A DNA stretch of 64,000 nucleotides from Hungatella sp. Its GTDB lineage: Bacteria; Bacillota; Clostridia; Lachnospirales; Lachnospiraceae. Below the pieces are notes generated by a model. That model was not told where the DNA came from, ran no database searches, and was given only the letters and a program-made list of their open reading frames with translations. This document shows positions 8,094-17,267 of this stretch, one piece after another; position 1 is the first letter of the stretch, and each line of letters begins with the position of its first letter. The DNA lies in assembly GCA_022792815.1 (NCBI GenBank), contig JAAWBS010000037.1, forward strand, positions 50,127 to 114,126, written 5' to 3'. The translations under genes were made by a program, and so were the position numbers.

Positions 8094-9353
8094 TCAGTCT
8101 TCCTGCCCCTGCTGCTCTTCTTTCAATGCCATGGCATCCGCTTTCTTCAGAAACGGCAGATATATGGCACACCCGATGACCACCAGCACGATCTGCAAAA
8201 GGGCAGCTCTCCATCCCCCGGCGATAAACCCACTGGCCACCACCGGCATGCCGAAAGGCACCTGAACACCGCTTAATTTGGGCACCAGGCCGATCGCCAT
8301 AGCGCCGTAAGCCACAGCCACCTGAACCAGCGGCACGGTGATGAAGGGGACTGCCATCAGGGGATTCAGCACCATAGGCATACCGAAGACCACCGGCTCG
8401 TTGATGGTAAAGCAGCCCGGAACCAGAGATAACTTTCCGATGGCTTTGTGCTTCTCGGCCTTGCAGAAGAATACTAAAAGGATGCATAAGGACAGGGTTC
8501 CTCCCGCTCCTCCGATGCCGGCAAACAGGCTGTAAAAGGTCTTTCCTAAGATATTGGGCAGCTGAGAGTTGGGGATTCCGGCCGCCACCGCCTCCATCTG
8601 AATGGTGTCAAGAGGCAGATACAGGGCATTGATAAAGGCCGAGATCACCAGAGAACCGTGGATCCCGAAGAACCACAAAAACATCTGGAACAGCACCAAA
8701 ATCAGCAGAGAGAACACATTGTTGCTGAGGCTCTGTAAGGGAGCTGCCAGGATCGCATAGATCATTTCCGCAAAAGACCCCCATGGAGTGAAGGAAAACA
8801 CGACAGCCACGGCCACAAAGACACAGCCTGCCATAATGGCCGGAAACAGGCTGGAAAATGTGGTGGCAACCACAGGAGGAACACTCTCCGGCATCTTGAT
8901 GGTAAATCCCTTCTGCTTAAACAGAACATAGAGCCTAGTGGCAGCCAGGGAAACGATCATACCGGTGAAAAGACCTTTGGCTCCCAGCCATCCGATATCC
9001 AGATAACTGGCCCCCTCCACATTGGCCATGGGGGTCACGATAAGGAAAGCAAACAGGGAAATCAGTCCTGCCGGAAGGCCTCCCTCGTGAAACTCGTCGG
9101 CCAGGCGGTAGGCAATCATAAATACAGCATACAGTGTCATACAGCTGGTTGTCAATGTAGAAGTCGCCATCAGATAGGGACGAACTCCCGTGTTGCTTAA
9201 AATATCTTTCCAGCCCGGAATTGGAAGCACTGCCACCAGAAGGGCCAGAGACCCGATCATCAGGATGGGCAGAAGAGCCATGAGTCCGTTGGATATGGAT
9301 TTCAAATACTTGTTTCCCTGAACTGCTAATGCGATTTCCTGAACCTTTTCCAT
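8094..9353 (-). CDS. PTS EIIC, lactose/cellobiose (CelB) family, orphan
   Basis: This 419-residue integral membrane protein has about ten hydrophobic segments and the CelB-type features INEPVVFGMPMVLNPLMAVP and FGIHGSLV. EIIC transports a sugar while EIIB phosphorylates it, but no EIIA or EIIB gene is nearby. It must borrow these from elsewhere in the genome or act as a plain transporter. GGAGG precedes the ATG. It lies 23 bases after the kinase gene and 22 before the DUF4038 gene, so it is part of the operon. A glycoside or disaccharide that the cytoplasmic DUF4038 protein cleaves is the likely cargo. Confidence 0.9.
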   Translation of the reverse strand: MEKVQEIALAVQGNKYLKSISNGLMALLPILMIGSLALLVAVLPIPGWKDILSNTGVRPYLMATSTLTTSCMTLYAVFMIAYRLADEFHEGGLPAGLISLFAFLIVTPMANVEGASYLDIGWLGAKGLFTGMIVSLAATRLYVLFKQKGFTIKMPESVPPVVATTFSSLFPAIMAGCVFVAVAVVFSFTPWGSFAEMIYAILAAPLQSLSNNVFSLLILVLFQMFLWFFGIHGSLVISAFINALYLPLDTIQMEAVAAGIPNSQLPNILGKTFYSLFAGIGGAGGTLSLCILLVFFCKAEKHKAIGKLSLVPGCFTINEPVVFGMPMVLNPLMAVPFITVPLVQVAVAYGAMAIGLVPKLSGVQVPFGMPVVASGFIAGGWRAALLQIVLVVIGCAIYLPFLKKADAMALKEEQQGQED

Positions 9354-9376
9354 AAATTAACCTCCATTTCTGGTAT

Positions 9377-10888
9377 CTAATGTTGTCTGACCGTTTTTCC
9401 TCCGGCCAGTGTTATCGCTACGGCTTCCTTCCAGCCCCGATACCGGTCCTCCATGTCCCCTCGGCTGGCTTTTGGCTGGAAACAGGAAGCCCTGTGCCCA
9501 TTAAAAATCTCATTCTTGTCATAGATTCCGGCCCGGATTCCCGCCATATAAGCGGCGCCGATGCCGGACAATTCCTCTGACTCAGGGACTTTGACCGGGA
9601 TTCCCAGCACATCACTCTGAAACTGCATAAGATATTCGTTTTTCGTCGGCCCTCCATCCACCCAGAGCTCTCTCTGCCGGATTTGGGATGCCCTCTCCAT
9701 GGTAACGACCAGGTCCGTGATCTGGTAGGCGATACAGTCCAGAGCCGCCTTGACGATTTCCGCTTTTCCCGTAGTCCGGCTCATGCCCAGGAGAGAGGCG
9801 CGGGCCTCTGTATCCCAGTAGGGAGCCCCTAGACCCGTAAAGGCAGGCACCAGATAGGTCCGGTCCTCCATGTTTGCATCTCCGGCCAAAAACTCTGTCT
9901 CCCACGGAGAAGAGATCAGCCCCAAGCTGTCTTTCAGCCATGTGATCACCGCACCCGTATAGTTGATGTTGCCTTCCAGCACATAGACTACATGGCTGTC
10001 CACGGACCAGCCCAGAGACGTGACCACATCCGGCGACATCACCGGGGCGTCCCCGATGTTCATCATCACTGAAGAGCCGGTGCCGTAGGTAGCCTTGATC
10101 ATGCCCTTCTCATGACACCCGTGTCCGAACAGGGCCCCTTGAGAATCCCCCAGAACCCCGAAAATCGGAACCGGATTTTCGAAAAACCCGTCAAAATCCG
10201 TCTCGCCGAAAAATCCGTTGGAGTCTGTCACCTCCGGAAGACACTGAGGCGGAATCCGAAATCTGCGGCACAATTCCTCATCCCACTCCAAAGTCAGAAT
10301 GTTGAACAGCTGAGTTCGGGAAGCGTTGGAGTAATCTGTCCGAAACTCCTTTCCCCCTGTAAGCCGGTACACCAGCCAGGAATCTATGGTGCCGCAGCAC
10401 AGACCGCCCTGCCAGGCCTTCTCTTTCGCTCCCGGCACATGCTCCAGGATCCAGGACCATTTGGCGGCTGAAAAATAGGGGGACAGCTTTAAACCGGTCC
10501 GTTTTTTTACCATCTCCGATGCCCCGTTCTCCGCCAAGCGCCTGCAGATCTCGGCTCCTCTGGCACACTGCCACACCACCGCGTTGCACACCGGCTCCCC
10601 GGTAGCCCGATCCCAGGCTGCGGCGGTCTCCCTCTGGTTGCTGATTCCCACCGCCCTCACCAGCGAGGGGTCGATCCCCGCCTTTTGGACCACATCCCGT
10701 ACAGCCTGGATCGCATTATAATAAATCTCCATCAGATTGTGTTCCACCCAGCCCTTGTCATTGACGATCTGAACGTGAGAAAGGTCGGATCTGGCAAGGA
10801 TTTTTCCGCTTCCATCAAAGATCAGAGCCTTGGTCCCCTGAGTACTCTGATCGATTCCCAGTATGTAGGAATCCTTTGGGTGTCTCAT
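9377..10888 (-). CDS. FGGY carbohydrate kinase, glycerol kinase-like
   Basis: The 503-residue protein matches glycerol kinase in length and order of motifs: ATP-binding start LGIDQSTQGTKA, NQRET, VVWQC, PAFTGLGAPYWD and LWVDGG. Several residues around the substrate differ from GlpK. The usual DQGTTSSR start is DQSTQGTK, and the catalytic GDQQ is GDSQ, so the Gln after the catalytic Asp is Ser. The Arg-Glu, Trp and Tyr ligands are kept. No glp genes are near; instead it sits with an isomerase and a split transketolase. I infer a ketose kinase, for example an apulose kinase, rather than a true glycerol kinase, but cannot prove it. Confidence 0.8.
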   Translation of the reverse strand: MRHPKDSYILGIDQSTQGTKALIFDGSGKILARSDLSHVQIVNDKGWVEHNLMEIYYNAIQAVRDVVQKAGIDPSLVRAVGISNQRETAAAWDRATGEPVCNAVVWQCARGAEICRRLAENGASEMVKKRTGLKLSPYFSAAKWSWILEHVPGAKEKAWQGGLCCGTIDSWLVYRLTGGKEFRTDYSNASRTQLFNILTLEWDEELCRRFRIPPQCLPEVTDSNGFFGETDFDGFFENPVPIFGVLGDSQGALFGHGCHEKGMIKATYGTGSSVMMNIGDAPVMSPDVVTSLGWSVDSHVVYVLEGNINYTGAVITWLKDSLGLISSPWETEFLAGDANMEDRTYLVPAFTGLGAPYWDTEARASLLGMSRTTGKAEIVKAALDCIAYQITDLVVTMERASQIRQRELWVDGGPTKNEYLMQFQSDVLGIPVKVPESEELSGIGAAYMAGIRAGIYDKNEIFNGHRASCFQPKASRGDMEDRYRGWKEAVAITLAGGKTVRQH

Positions 10889-10932
10889 GGTTTTTCGCCT
10901 CCTTTCCGGCTTTTCCGAGCAGTTATGTCACC

Positions 10933-11871
10933 TCAGCTTCTTCTCAGAAGGGTCTCCATCTGTCCGGCTATTCCTGCGGCGTTCAGTCCATAATAGTCGA
11001 AGATCTCCCTGGAAGTTCCTGAAATCACCGGCTCATCGGGAAGAGACATATTTACCATCGGTCTGGGACAGTTTGCCCCCAATACCTGGGCCACCATAGA
11101 GCCAAGCCCGCCGAAGGGGGAATGCTCTTCTGCCGTTACCACTGCCCTGGCATTTTGGGCCGCTCTGATAATCGCTTCCTGGTCAAGGGGTTTTAGACAG
11201 TACATGTCGAGAACGGTTACGGATATCTGTCTTGCCGCCAGAATCTGTGCCGCCTCAAGAGTCGGTTTTACCATCTCCCCGCAGGCGATAAGCACCCCAT
11301 CTGTACCCTCTCTCAAAACCGCAGCCCTGTTCATAACAAAAGGACAGTCGGATTCCTCATAGATATCTTCCACCGGGTTTCTCCCCACACGCACATAGGC
11401 CGGCTTTTCGTCCTGTAACAGCGCCTCTATCAGTTTCCTTGTCTGGTGACGGTCGCTGGGCAGGTACACCCGCATGTTAGGGATGGCGGACATGGCGGCG
11501 ATGTCCTGAGCGGAGTGATGGCTCATACCCAGAGCTCCGTAGCTGACACCGCCTGAGATTCCGATCAGGGTCACATTGGTGTCAGAGTAGGCCACGTCCA
11601 CCTTGCACTGTTCATAGCTTCTGGTGGTGAGGAAACAGGCTGGGGAGGCGGCAAAAGGCTTCTTGCCGCATTTTGCCAGTCCCGCAGAGATCCCTACCAG
11701 ATTCTGCTCTGCGATTCCCACCTCCACAAACCTGTCCGGGAAGACCTGGGCAAAATAGGTCATGGACGCAGAGCCTCTGGAGTCACAGCACAGCACCACA
11801 ATGTCTTTGTCCTGGGCTGCCTTTTCCATCAACACTTCACAGATAGCCTGGCGGTTAGGTATTTGATTCAT
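10933..11871 (-). CDS. Transketolase, C-terminal subunit
   Basis: The 312-residue protein holds the pyrimidine-binding and C-terminal domains of transketolase, with FVEVGIAEQNLVGISAGLA (including the catalytic Glu), SYGALGMSHHS and the late VVTAEEHSPFGGLGS. Together with the N-terminal subunit upstream it forms one thiamine diphosphate enzyme. The frame is open to 11898, but GGAGG sits 9 bases before the ATG at 11871, which starts MNQIPNRQAI; it overlaps the upstream gene by 17 bases. Split transketolases are common in clostridial catabolic operons, and one such pair acts on apulose 4-phosphate. Confidence 0.92.
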   Translation of the reverse strand: MNQIPNRQAICEVLMEKAAQDKDIVVLCCDSRGSASMTYFAQVFPDRFVEVGIAEQNLVGISAGLAKCGKKPFAASPACFLTTRSYEQCKVDVAYSDTNVTLIGISGGVSYGALGMSHHSAQDIAAMSAIPNMRVYLPSDRHQTRKLIEALLQDEKPAYVRVGRNPVEDIYEESDCPFVMNRAAVLREGTDGVLIACGEMVKPTLEAAQILAARQISVTVLDMYCLKPLDQEAIIRAAQNARAVVTAEEHSPFGGLGSMVAQVLGANCPRPMVNMSLPDEPVISGTSREIFDYYGLNAAGIAGQMETLLRRS

Positions 11872-12697
11872 GACAGCACGCCTCCTTTTCTCTTGCAAAA
11901 TCTGAGATAATCTGCTGATATTCTTCCGCCGTGGGCACTCTGTGGTGCCAGCCGGCCTGGTTCTCCATCACGGGAGAACCGCAGCCTTTCACCGTGTAGG
12001 CGATGATAACACTGGGCTGTCCCTTTGTCCTTCCCGCCTCCTCAAATGCCCTGTGAAGCTGATCCATATCATTTCCGTCGGGCACGGAGATCACATGCCA
12101 GCCGAAGCTTGCCCACCGCTCTTCTTGACTGTCCTGAGACATGACTTCCTCTGTAGAGCCGGAGATCTGGAGGCGGTTTCGATCCACCACGGCGCAGAGG
12201 TTGTCCAACTTATAGTGGCCGGCGGCCATGGCTCCCTCCCACACAGAGCCTTCCGCCAATTCTCCGTCTCCCATAACCGTGTAGACTCTTGAGGTCCGGC
12301 GGTCCATCCTGGCCGCCAGGGCCATGCCTGTACACACCGAAAGCCCATGTCCTAAGGAGCCGGAATTCATCTCGATCCCAGGCAGTTTATTGTTGGGGTG
12401 GCCTATGTATCTGGTGCCGAACTTGGAAAAACCGGCCTTCACCTCTTCCAAATCCAGAAAGCCTTTTGATGCCAGAACCGCGTAGAGAGCTTCCACCGCA
12501 TGGCCCTTGCTGAGGACAAACAGGTCCCGGTTGGGGTCTTCTAAATTGTCCAAAGAGATGTTCATCTCCCTATAGTACAAGGTAATCAGGATGTCTATGA
12601 CGCTCATGTCGCCGCCAATATGGCCTGCCTTCCCTTCCATGATGATATCAACCACATCTTTTCGCAGATCGTAAGACAATGCTTTTAAGTTCTCCAT
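11855..12697 (-). CDS. Transketolase, N-terminal (TPP-binding) subunit
   Basis: The 280-residue protein is the thiamine-diphosphate domain, with GKAGHIGGDMS, the NSGSLGHGLS turn and the metal/TPP motif GDGELAEGSVWEGAMAA ending near VVDRNRLQ. An ATG at 12703 overlaps the isomerase stop, but the AGAGGAGA ribosome site touches it, so the ATG at 12697 (6 bases spacing) is the better start. It forms the enzyme with the next gene and moves a two-carbon ketol unit. The context suggests a dedicated catabolic substrate rather than the pentose phosphate pathway. Confidence 0.92.
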   Translation of the reverse strand: MENLKALSYDLRKDVVDIIMEGKAGHIGGDMSVIDILITLYYREMNISLDNLEDPNRDLFVLSKGHAVEALYAVLASKGFLDLEEVKAGFSKFGTRYIGHPNNKLPGIEMNSGSLGHGLSVCTGMALAARMDRRTSRVYTVMGDGELAEGSVWEGAMAAGHYKLDNLCAVVDRNRLQISGSTEEVMSQDSQEERWASFGWHVISVPDGNDMDQLHRAFEEAGRTKGQPSVIIAYTVKGCGSPVMENQAGWHHRVPTAEEYQQIISDFAREKEACCHESNT

Positions 12698-12699
12698 AG

Positions 12700-14100
12700 T
12701 CATTCTCCTCTGATAAAGGCTTTTACCTCTTCTTCTATGGGATCGTAAAGATCCGGCCTGACCTGAATGTACTTGCAGGCCTCATAAAGGCTGGGAACCA
12801 GATCCATGTGAACTCCCACACAGTGATGAATGTAGGGACCGCATACCAGTTTGTCCTCCAGCCGCTTTAGATTCTCCACTTCCACCCACACATAGGTCCC
12901 CTTAGTGTAAGGTCCGTCGATGCCCCAGGCTCTCCCCAAAAGAAGGGAGTACTCACCGTTATCCCCGTCGAATCGGCACAGGGTCATCTGACCATGTTTT
13001 GCCTCTGCCTCCACGGCACCCGGATGATTGAATGCCAGAGGATAGCCGATGGAAGGCTTTTCCTTCGCCACGGAAACAGGCCACGGACCGCAGTGTTGAA
13101 GCAGCTCTCCGTTTTCACAGTCCGGGTGACGGACGGTCCAGTCGGCAAAGAAACTTCTGGCCTCTCCCATGGCCGCCGCCTCTGCCATAAGAGCCGTCAC
13201 CGCTCCATGGATATCGGTCTCACAGACCACAGGAATCCCCTCCTCGTTGAGAAGGGAGTTGGCGGCGCAGGGCATGATCCCGATCTCCGCCTGAAGAGCA
13301 TTCCAGCACTGGATGGCGACAGCACGGCATCCATACCTATCTGCAAGATGTTTCATGGCCACCTTCAGGGCCGCCACCTGGTGAAGCTCCTCCGGCTTGA
13401 TGCAGACGTTCATGGAACTGCGGCAGTAAACCATGACCTCCTCCACCTCTGTCCCCTCGGCCTTGGCCTTCTCCATCTCCTGCCTAAGCTCTGTCATAGG
13501 GATAGGCGCCAGCTGAATGTTGAACTTCTCAAGCAGCTCTCCCTCGTTGCACATGGTACTCCAGAAGTCAAAGGGCCTGGGTGCGATCTGGAGGATTCGG
13601 ATATCCCGGAACACCTTTACAATATTGCAGACTCTCAGGAAATTATCGATCCCCCTCTCAAATTCCGGGTCTGTCAGACGACAGTTGCACAGGTAGGTGA
13701 ATGGAACCTGAAATCTTCTCAACACCTTTCCCGTGGCAAAGAGACCGCACTGGCTGTCTCTGAGGCGGACACCGTTCTCGTCTGGTCTCTCGTCCCTGGG
13801 CCCCCACAAAAGCACCGGCACATTCAGCTCCTTGGCCAGCCTTGCGCAGACATACTCCGTGCCGAAATTGCAATGGGGAAGGAAAAGCCCGTGTATCTTT
13901 TCTCTTCTGAACTTCTCGGCCACAGCGCTGCGATCTCGGTCGTCATAGAGCAGTCCTTCTTCATTGATGTCATCCAGATCCACCAGCTCAACTCCCAACT
14001 CCTTTAGACGCTGCCTGGTCAGCCCCGCATATCTGACTGCATCTGGGGCACTGAATATGCTCCTTCTGGTAGGAGCATACCCAATCTTGATCCCATTCAT
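12700..14100 (-). CDS. L-fucose isomerase-like sugar isomerase
   Basis: The 466-residue protein has the fold pattern of the FucI/AraA-like family. An N-terminal Rossmann-like part comes first, and the metal-binding stretch follows: QAEIGIMPCAANSLL with Glu, CETDIHGAVTAL with Asp and His, and a late HHCVGVH. It is shorter than classic FucI (about 590), as in the many uncharacterised fucose isomerase-like proteins. It should convert an aldose to a ketose. It is the first gene of the operon, behind the promoter at 14154-14182, with AGGAGG before the ATG. The sugar is unknown; the downstream kinase, transketolase and apiosidase-like gene suggest a branched pentose. Confidence 0.85.
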   Translation of the reverse strand: MNGIKIGYAPTRRSIFSAPDAVRYAGLTRQRLKELGVELVDLDDINEEGLLYDDRDRSAVAEKFRREKIHGLFLPHCNFGTEYVCARLAKELNVPVLLWGPRDERPDENGVRLRDSQCGLFATGKVLRRFQVPFTYLCNCRLTDPEFERGIDNFLRVCNIVKVFRDIRILQIAPRPFDFWSTMCNEGELLEKFNIQLAPIPMTELRQEMEKAKAEGTEVEEVMVYCRSSMNVCIKPEELHQVAALKVAMKHLADRYGCRAVAIQCWNALQAEIGIMPCAANSLLNEEGIPVVCETDIHGAVTALMAEAAAMGEARSFFADWTVRHPDCENGELLQHCGPWPVSVAKEKPSIGYPLAFNHPGAVEAEAKHGQMTLCRFDGDNGEYSLLLGRAWGIDGPYTKGTYVWVEVENLKRLEDKLVCGPYIHHCVGVHMDLVPSLYEACKYIQVRPDLYDPIEEEVKAFIRGE

Positions 14101-14153
14101 GGTGAAATCCTCCTTGCTTAATTATTCAACAACTATTAAATAACTATAGTTTA

Positions 14154-14182
14154 ATTTTACTTAATATTAAGCAAGTTGTCAA
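14154..14182 (-). promoter_or_regulatory. Promoter with LacI-type operator in its spacer (isomerase operon)
   Basis: TTGACA (complement 14177-14182) and TAAAAT (complement 14154-14159) are exactly 17 bases apart on the minus strand. The spacer contains the perfect 12-base palindrome CTTAATATTAAG (14160-14171), where a bound repressor would block polymerase. A second palindrome AACTATAGTT lies at 14142-14151. Confidence 0.75.
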
Positions 14183-14303
14183 GTGGTAATTCAAATAAAA
14201 TTTAGATAATTATTAAAATAAAATTTAATTACACGTCTCAAACCAGGCTGGTTGGGATCGGCCCCTCAGTCTCCTTGTCTTGACTGCTGACGCTATATTG
14301 TTA

Positions 14304-14332
14304 TTGACGAAATCAAACTTTTTATGTATGAT
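14304..14332 (+). promoter_or_regulatory. Promoter of the first LacI gene
   Basis: TTGACG (14304-14309) and TATGAT (14327-14332) are separated by 17 bases, about 100 bases before the start codon. Confidence 0.65.
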
Positions 14333-14436
14333 TAATTATTATTTAACTTTCTTGAATAGTATAAGTTTTGCGGGACTCAACCTTGACTTCCGCAATTATC
14401 TAGTGTTAATATCAAACATGAAAGGATTTGCCCCCT

Positions 14437-15441
14437 ATGTCCATATCCGCAAAAGAACTTGCCCGAAAACTCAACATCTCCGCCGCCACAGTCTCCATGG
14501 TCCTCAACCACAAACCGGGAATCAGCGAGGCCACCAGGCAGATGGTGTTGAACGCCGCCAAAGAGTACGGATACCAGTTTAAGAAAGCTTTAGAGGATCC
14601 GGACACACGCACCATACAGATCGTAATCTACCACAAAAACGGCCTGATTCTGTCAGACACTCCTTTTTTTAACCATGTGATCGAGGGTATCAGTTACCGG
14701 TGTCAGAGTCTGGGGTTCACCCTCCATATGTCTTATTTTTATGAGCGGGATTCTATGGAAGAACAGCTGGAACATCTGCGGGAGCTGGATGTAGACGGGA
14801 TTTTGCTTCTGGGAACTGAGATGGCAGAAGAAGATTTCGCTCCATTTACCACCTTGTCCATGCCTCTGGTGGTTTTGGACAGCTATTATGAAGGGATTCC
14901 TTTCGACAGTGTGGTGATCAACAATGTCCAGGGAGCTTTTGCCGGGACCTGCCATCTGGCCAAGCTGGGACACAAAAAAATTGGCTATCTTCGCTCCAGC
15001 TTTTCCATCCATAATTTTGAAGAGCGGGCTGAAGGGTACTTTAAGGCTCTCCGGGTCTTCGGCCTTGACACCTTCCACCCCTATGTATGCCGGATCTGTC
15101 CGGTTCCGGACAAGGGTTATGAGGATATGCTCCGCTATCTGGAAGAAGACCCCCTGCTTCCCACCGCCTATTTCGCCGACAACGATATCGTGGCCGGAGC
15201 TGCTATCCGTGCACTAAAGGTAAAAGGGTTCCGGATTCCTGAGGATGTGGCGGTCATAGGCTTTGACAATATCCCCTTCGGATCCCTCATGGAGCCGCCT
15301 CTCGCCACTATGGAAGTAGAGAAGCAGCAACTTGGGATTCTGGCCGTGGATACCTTAAACCGTCGGATCCAGAATCCCAACGGAGAGCTGGTGAAGGTGG
15401 CGCTGGGGACTAAGGTGATTCACCGGACAAGCGCCGGCTGA
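14437..15441 (+). CDS. LacI-family transcriptional regulator 1
   Basis: The 334-residue protein starts MSISAKELARKLNISAATVS, the LacI helix-turn-helix, followed by the hinge and a periplasmic-binding-like sugar domain with GILLLGTEMAEEDFAPF and the end motif VIGFDNIPFGSLMEPPL. A TTG at 14428 is in frame, but AAAGGA lies about 10 bases before the ATG at 14437. It diverges from the isomerase operon and should repress it. It is closely similar along its whole length to the regulator at 18941-19945, including the shared phrases SMVLNHKPG/SMALNHKPG and HNFEERAEG/HNFEERADG, so the two arose by duplication. Confidence 0.93.
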   Translation: MSISAKELARKLNISAATVSMVLNHKPGISEATRQMVLNAAKEYGYQFKKALEDPDTRTIQIVIYHKNGLILSDTPFFNHVIEGISYRCQSLGFTLHMSYFYERDSMEEQLEHLRELDVDGILLLGTEMAEEDFAPFTTLSMPLVVLDSYYEGIPFDSVVINNVQGAFAGTCHLAKLGHKKIGYLRSSFSIHNFEERAEGYFKALRVFGLDTFHPYVCRICPVPDKGYEDMLRYLEEDPLLPTAYFADNDIVAGAAIRALKVKGFRIPEDVAVIGFDNIPFGSLMEPPLATMEVEKQQLGILAVDTLNRRIQNPNGELVKVALGTKVIHRTSAG

Positions 15442-15647
15442 CTTCTGTGTACTCTGCCCGTATGTCGGTTCTTTCCATGGCTCCTCCGGCCCTCCCAGGG
15501 CCAAAGCCTTCTTCCCAGCACCGCCACATAATCGAAGCCCAGCTTCTCTATGACAGGCATCAGCAGGCTGGCCATCATCCCTGCTGCTCATAATGGCAGT
15601 ATTTTAACAGACCAAAACTTTCATGTCAAAATTCTCTTCCTGTCTCA

Positions 15648-17267
15648 TCACTCCACCCACTCTGCCGCCAAAAGCCAGTCTCCGTCTCCCTTCTTTTCCG
15701 GCAGCCCTAAATTTCCGTCTTCCTTTGTCTCTTTCTCCCCTTCTTTTGTCTCCTCCCCGGTTCTGGGGTCAAACCACCACAGACGGTATCGTCCTGCCCT
15801 CATCCCCCCTGCCACTGCTCCTCTCCGGCAGGTGTCTCCATAGTAGACTGCCGCTCTGGTCCTCTCCTCATTGACCGTGATGAGAGGTGATTTCCTGGCA
15901 AACAAGGCCGTGTCCTCCTCCCCATAACCTGTGTAGGGGAGCATCTCCCAGAAATGAATCTTCTCATAAAACTTCTTCATGTATCCCATCTGCCTGCCGC
16001 CTACTCCGTCGATAGCCTCATACCAGGTAACATCAAAGCGGTTGAACAGAGCCATAGGATTCTTCTGACCTTTTTCCCACACACAGTCCCAGATCCCCTG
16101 GGCTCCGTATGTATAACCGCAGCCGCCCAGCTGGATACTCATATAGGCCACTCGCCTCAACATGTCCGCCGTACACAGACGGGTTCCCATCTCCTCAAGA
16201 GTGGAGCAGAATTCGTAGAGGGCCTCCCCCTCGATAAACGGCTTGTCCGGATATTTTTTCCTGAATTCCCGGTAGTGGGATGGGCTTATGGCATAATCCC
16301 CATGTCCTGCCTGATTCAGGGTAAAATCAAACCAGTCCTCCTGCTGATAATAATCGGCAAACGGCCTCTCATTGGTAGAATGAGCGGTCTTAAGGGTGCC
16401 GTAACCGTCGATGGAGGCGAGATAACGGGCCACGGACTGCCATCCTTTTAAATACTCCGAGCGGAGAGGTTCCCCGCTGTACCCGGCCACCTCCCCTGCC
16501 AGAGTCCACACCACCGGGAGGGCTCCATACCGGGCCACCATGTAGCGGGCTAAATTTTTCTGACGGTCCACCTGACCTTTGACAGACATAAACCAGGCAA
16601 ACCCAAGGGCATTGACCAAACCCAAGTCTGCCAGAGCCCTCATGCGGCGATCCAGCTCTTTCTGATAGAACTCGATGTTAGGCAGGTCTTTCCCGTTTTT
16701 TTGTCTCCAATAACGCTCCTCGCCGCCCATAGCCTGATCACTTCGCAGGTTGGTCTGATACACATTATAGCCCTGCTCTGCTCTCCTCCTCGCCATACCC
16801 AGAAACATGCTGTCCATATCCGGATGGTTGGACTGATCCCAGGACTCCCGCCAGGCAAATTCCCAGTGAGTATCTCCCAGCCAGAAAAAAGGGGTCCCAT
16901 CGTCATAGACCAGATACCTGCCTGACGGATGGACTCTCAAAAATCCGTGGCGGTAAATGTCCAGGTCACCTGTATAGGCTCTGCACTCCAGGGTGCCTGA
17001 CAGCCCGTCAAGCCCTGTGTCCTCAGGCGCCTTTAACACCCAAAGCCAGGTCCCCGTCTCCGTGGGAGCAAAAGCCACCTTGTAGGATCGCCCTCCGTCC
17101 CAATAGGCCTCCCGCAGGATCCTGCGGCCTGATGGGCCTGTAAAGACCGCCATAATCCGCACATCCAAAAAGGGGTTGTCATACTCCCGGCTGCTCTCAA
17201 ATTCCAGAATCTCCTGCCGCCACCGACAAACACTCCTCTCCTGTCTCATGATCTTGCCCCCATTCAT
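15648..17267 (-). CDS. DUF5060-DUF4038 glycoside hydrolase-like protein
   Basis: The 539-residue protein has an N-terminal DUF5060 beta domain (about 20-105). A DUF4038 apiosidase-like barrel follows (about 110-440, from YDDGTPFFWLGDTHWEFAWR), then a small C-terminal beta domain. Candidate catalytic residues are Glu in WTLAGEVAGYS and Glu in FIEGEALYEF. No signal peptide is visible, so it should be cytoplasmic. The ATG at 17267 overlaps the upstream stop (ATGA) and has AGGAGGGG upstream. It pairs with the alpha/beta hydrolase and is the second DUF4038 protein under a paralogous LacI regulator. Confidence 0.8.
   Translation of the reverse strand: MNGGKIMRQERSVCRWRQEILEFESSREYDNPFLDVRIMAVFTGPSGRRILREAYWDGGRSYKVAFAPTETGTWLWVLKAPEDTGLDGLSGTLECRAYTGDLDIYRHGFLRVHPSGRYLVYDDGTPFFWLGDTHWEFAWRESWDQSNHPDMDSMFLGMARRRAEQGYNVYQTNLRSDQAMGGEERYWRQKNGKDLPNIEFYQKELDRRMRALADLGLVNALGFAWFMSVKGQVDRQKNLARYMVARYGALPVVWTLAGEVAGYSGEPLRSEYLKGWQSVARYLASIDGYGTLKTAHSTNERPFADYYQQEDWFDFTLNQAGHGDYAISPSHYREFRKKYPDKPFIEGEALYEFCSTLEEMGTRLCTADMLRRVAYMSIQLGGCGYTYGAQGIWDCVWEKGQKNPMALFNRFDVTWYEAIDGVGGRQMGYMKKFYEKIHFWEMLPYTGYGEEDTALFARKSPLITVNEERTRAAVYYGDTCRRGAVAGGMRAGRYRLWWFDPRTGEETKEGEKETKEDGNLGLPEKKGDGDWLLAAEWVE

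Larger units (their letters stand above)
14101..14436. other. Divergent control region between isomerase operon and LacI gene
   Basis: These 336 bases hold no gene. They are very A/T-rich at the left, with the operator words described for 14154-14182. The stretch 14186-14230 consists of AT-rich near-repeats (AAATAAAATTTAGATAATTATTAAAATAAAATTTAATT in two overlapping copies of AAATAAAATTTA). The right half carries the promoter of the LacI gene. Confidence 0.6.

Noticed and set aside
14186..14230. AT-rich near-repeats that could suggest an origin or CRISPR-like repeat
   Set aside because: Only two overlapping copies of a simple AT word, with no spacers and no origin-type boxes.
15442..15647. 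Possible gene fragment between LacI 1 and the DUF5060 gene (minus strand, MMASLLMPVIEKLGFDYVAV)
   Set aside because: Short, without start or end that I can support, and no family recognised; it may be a remnant but is not listed as a gene.
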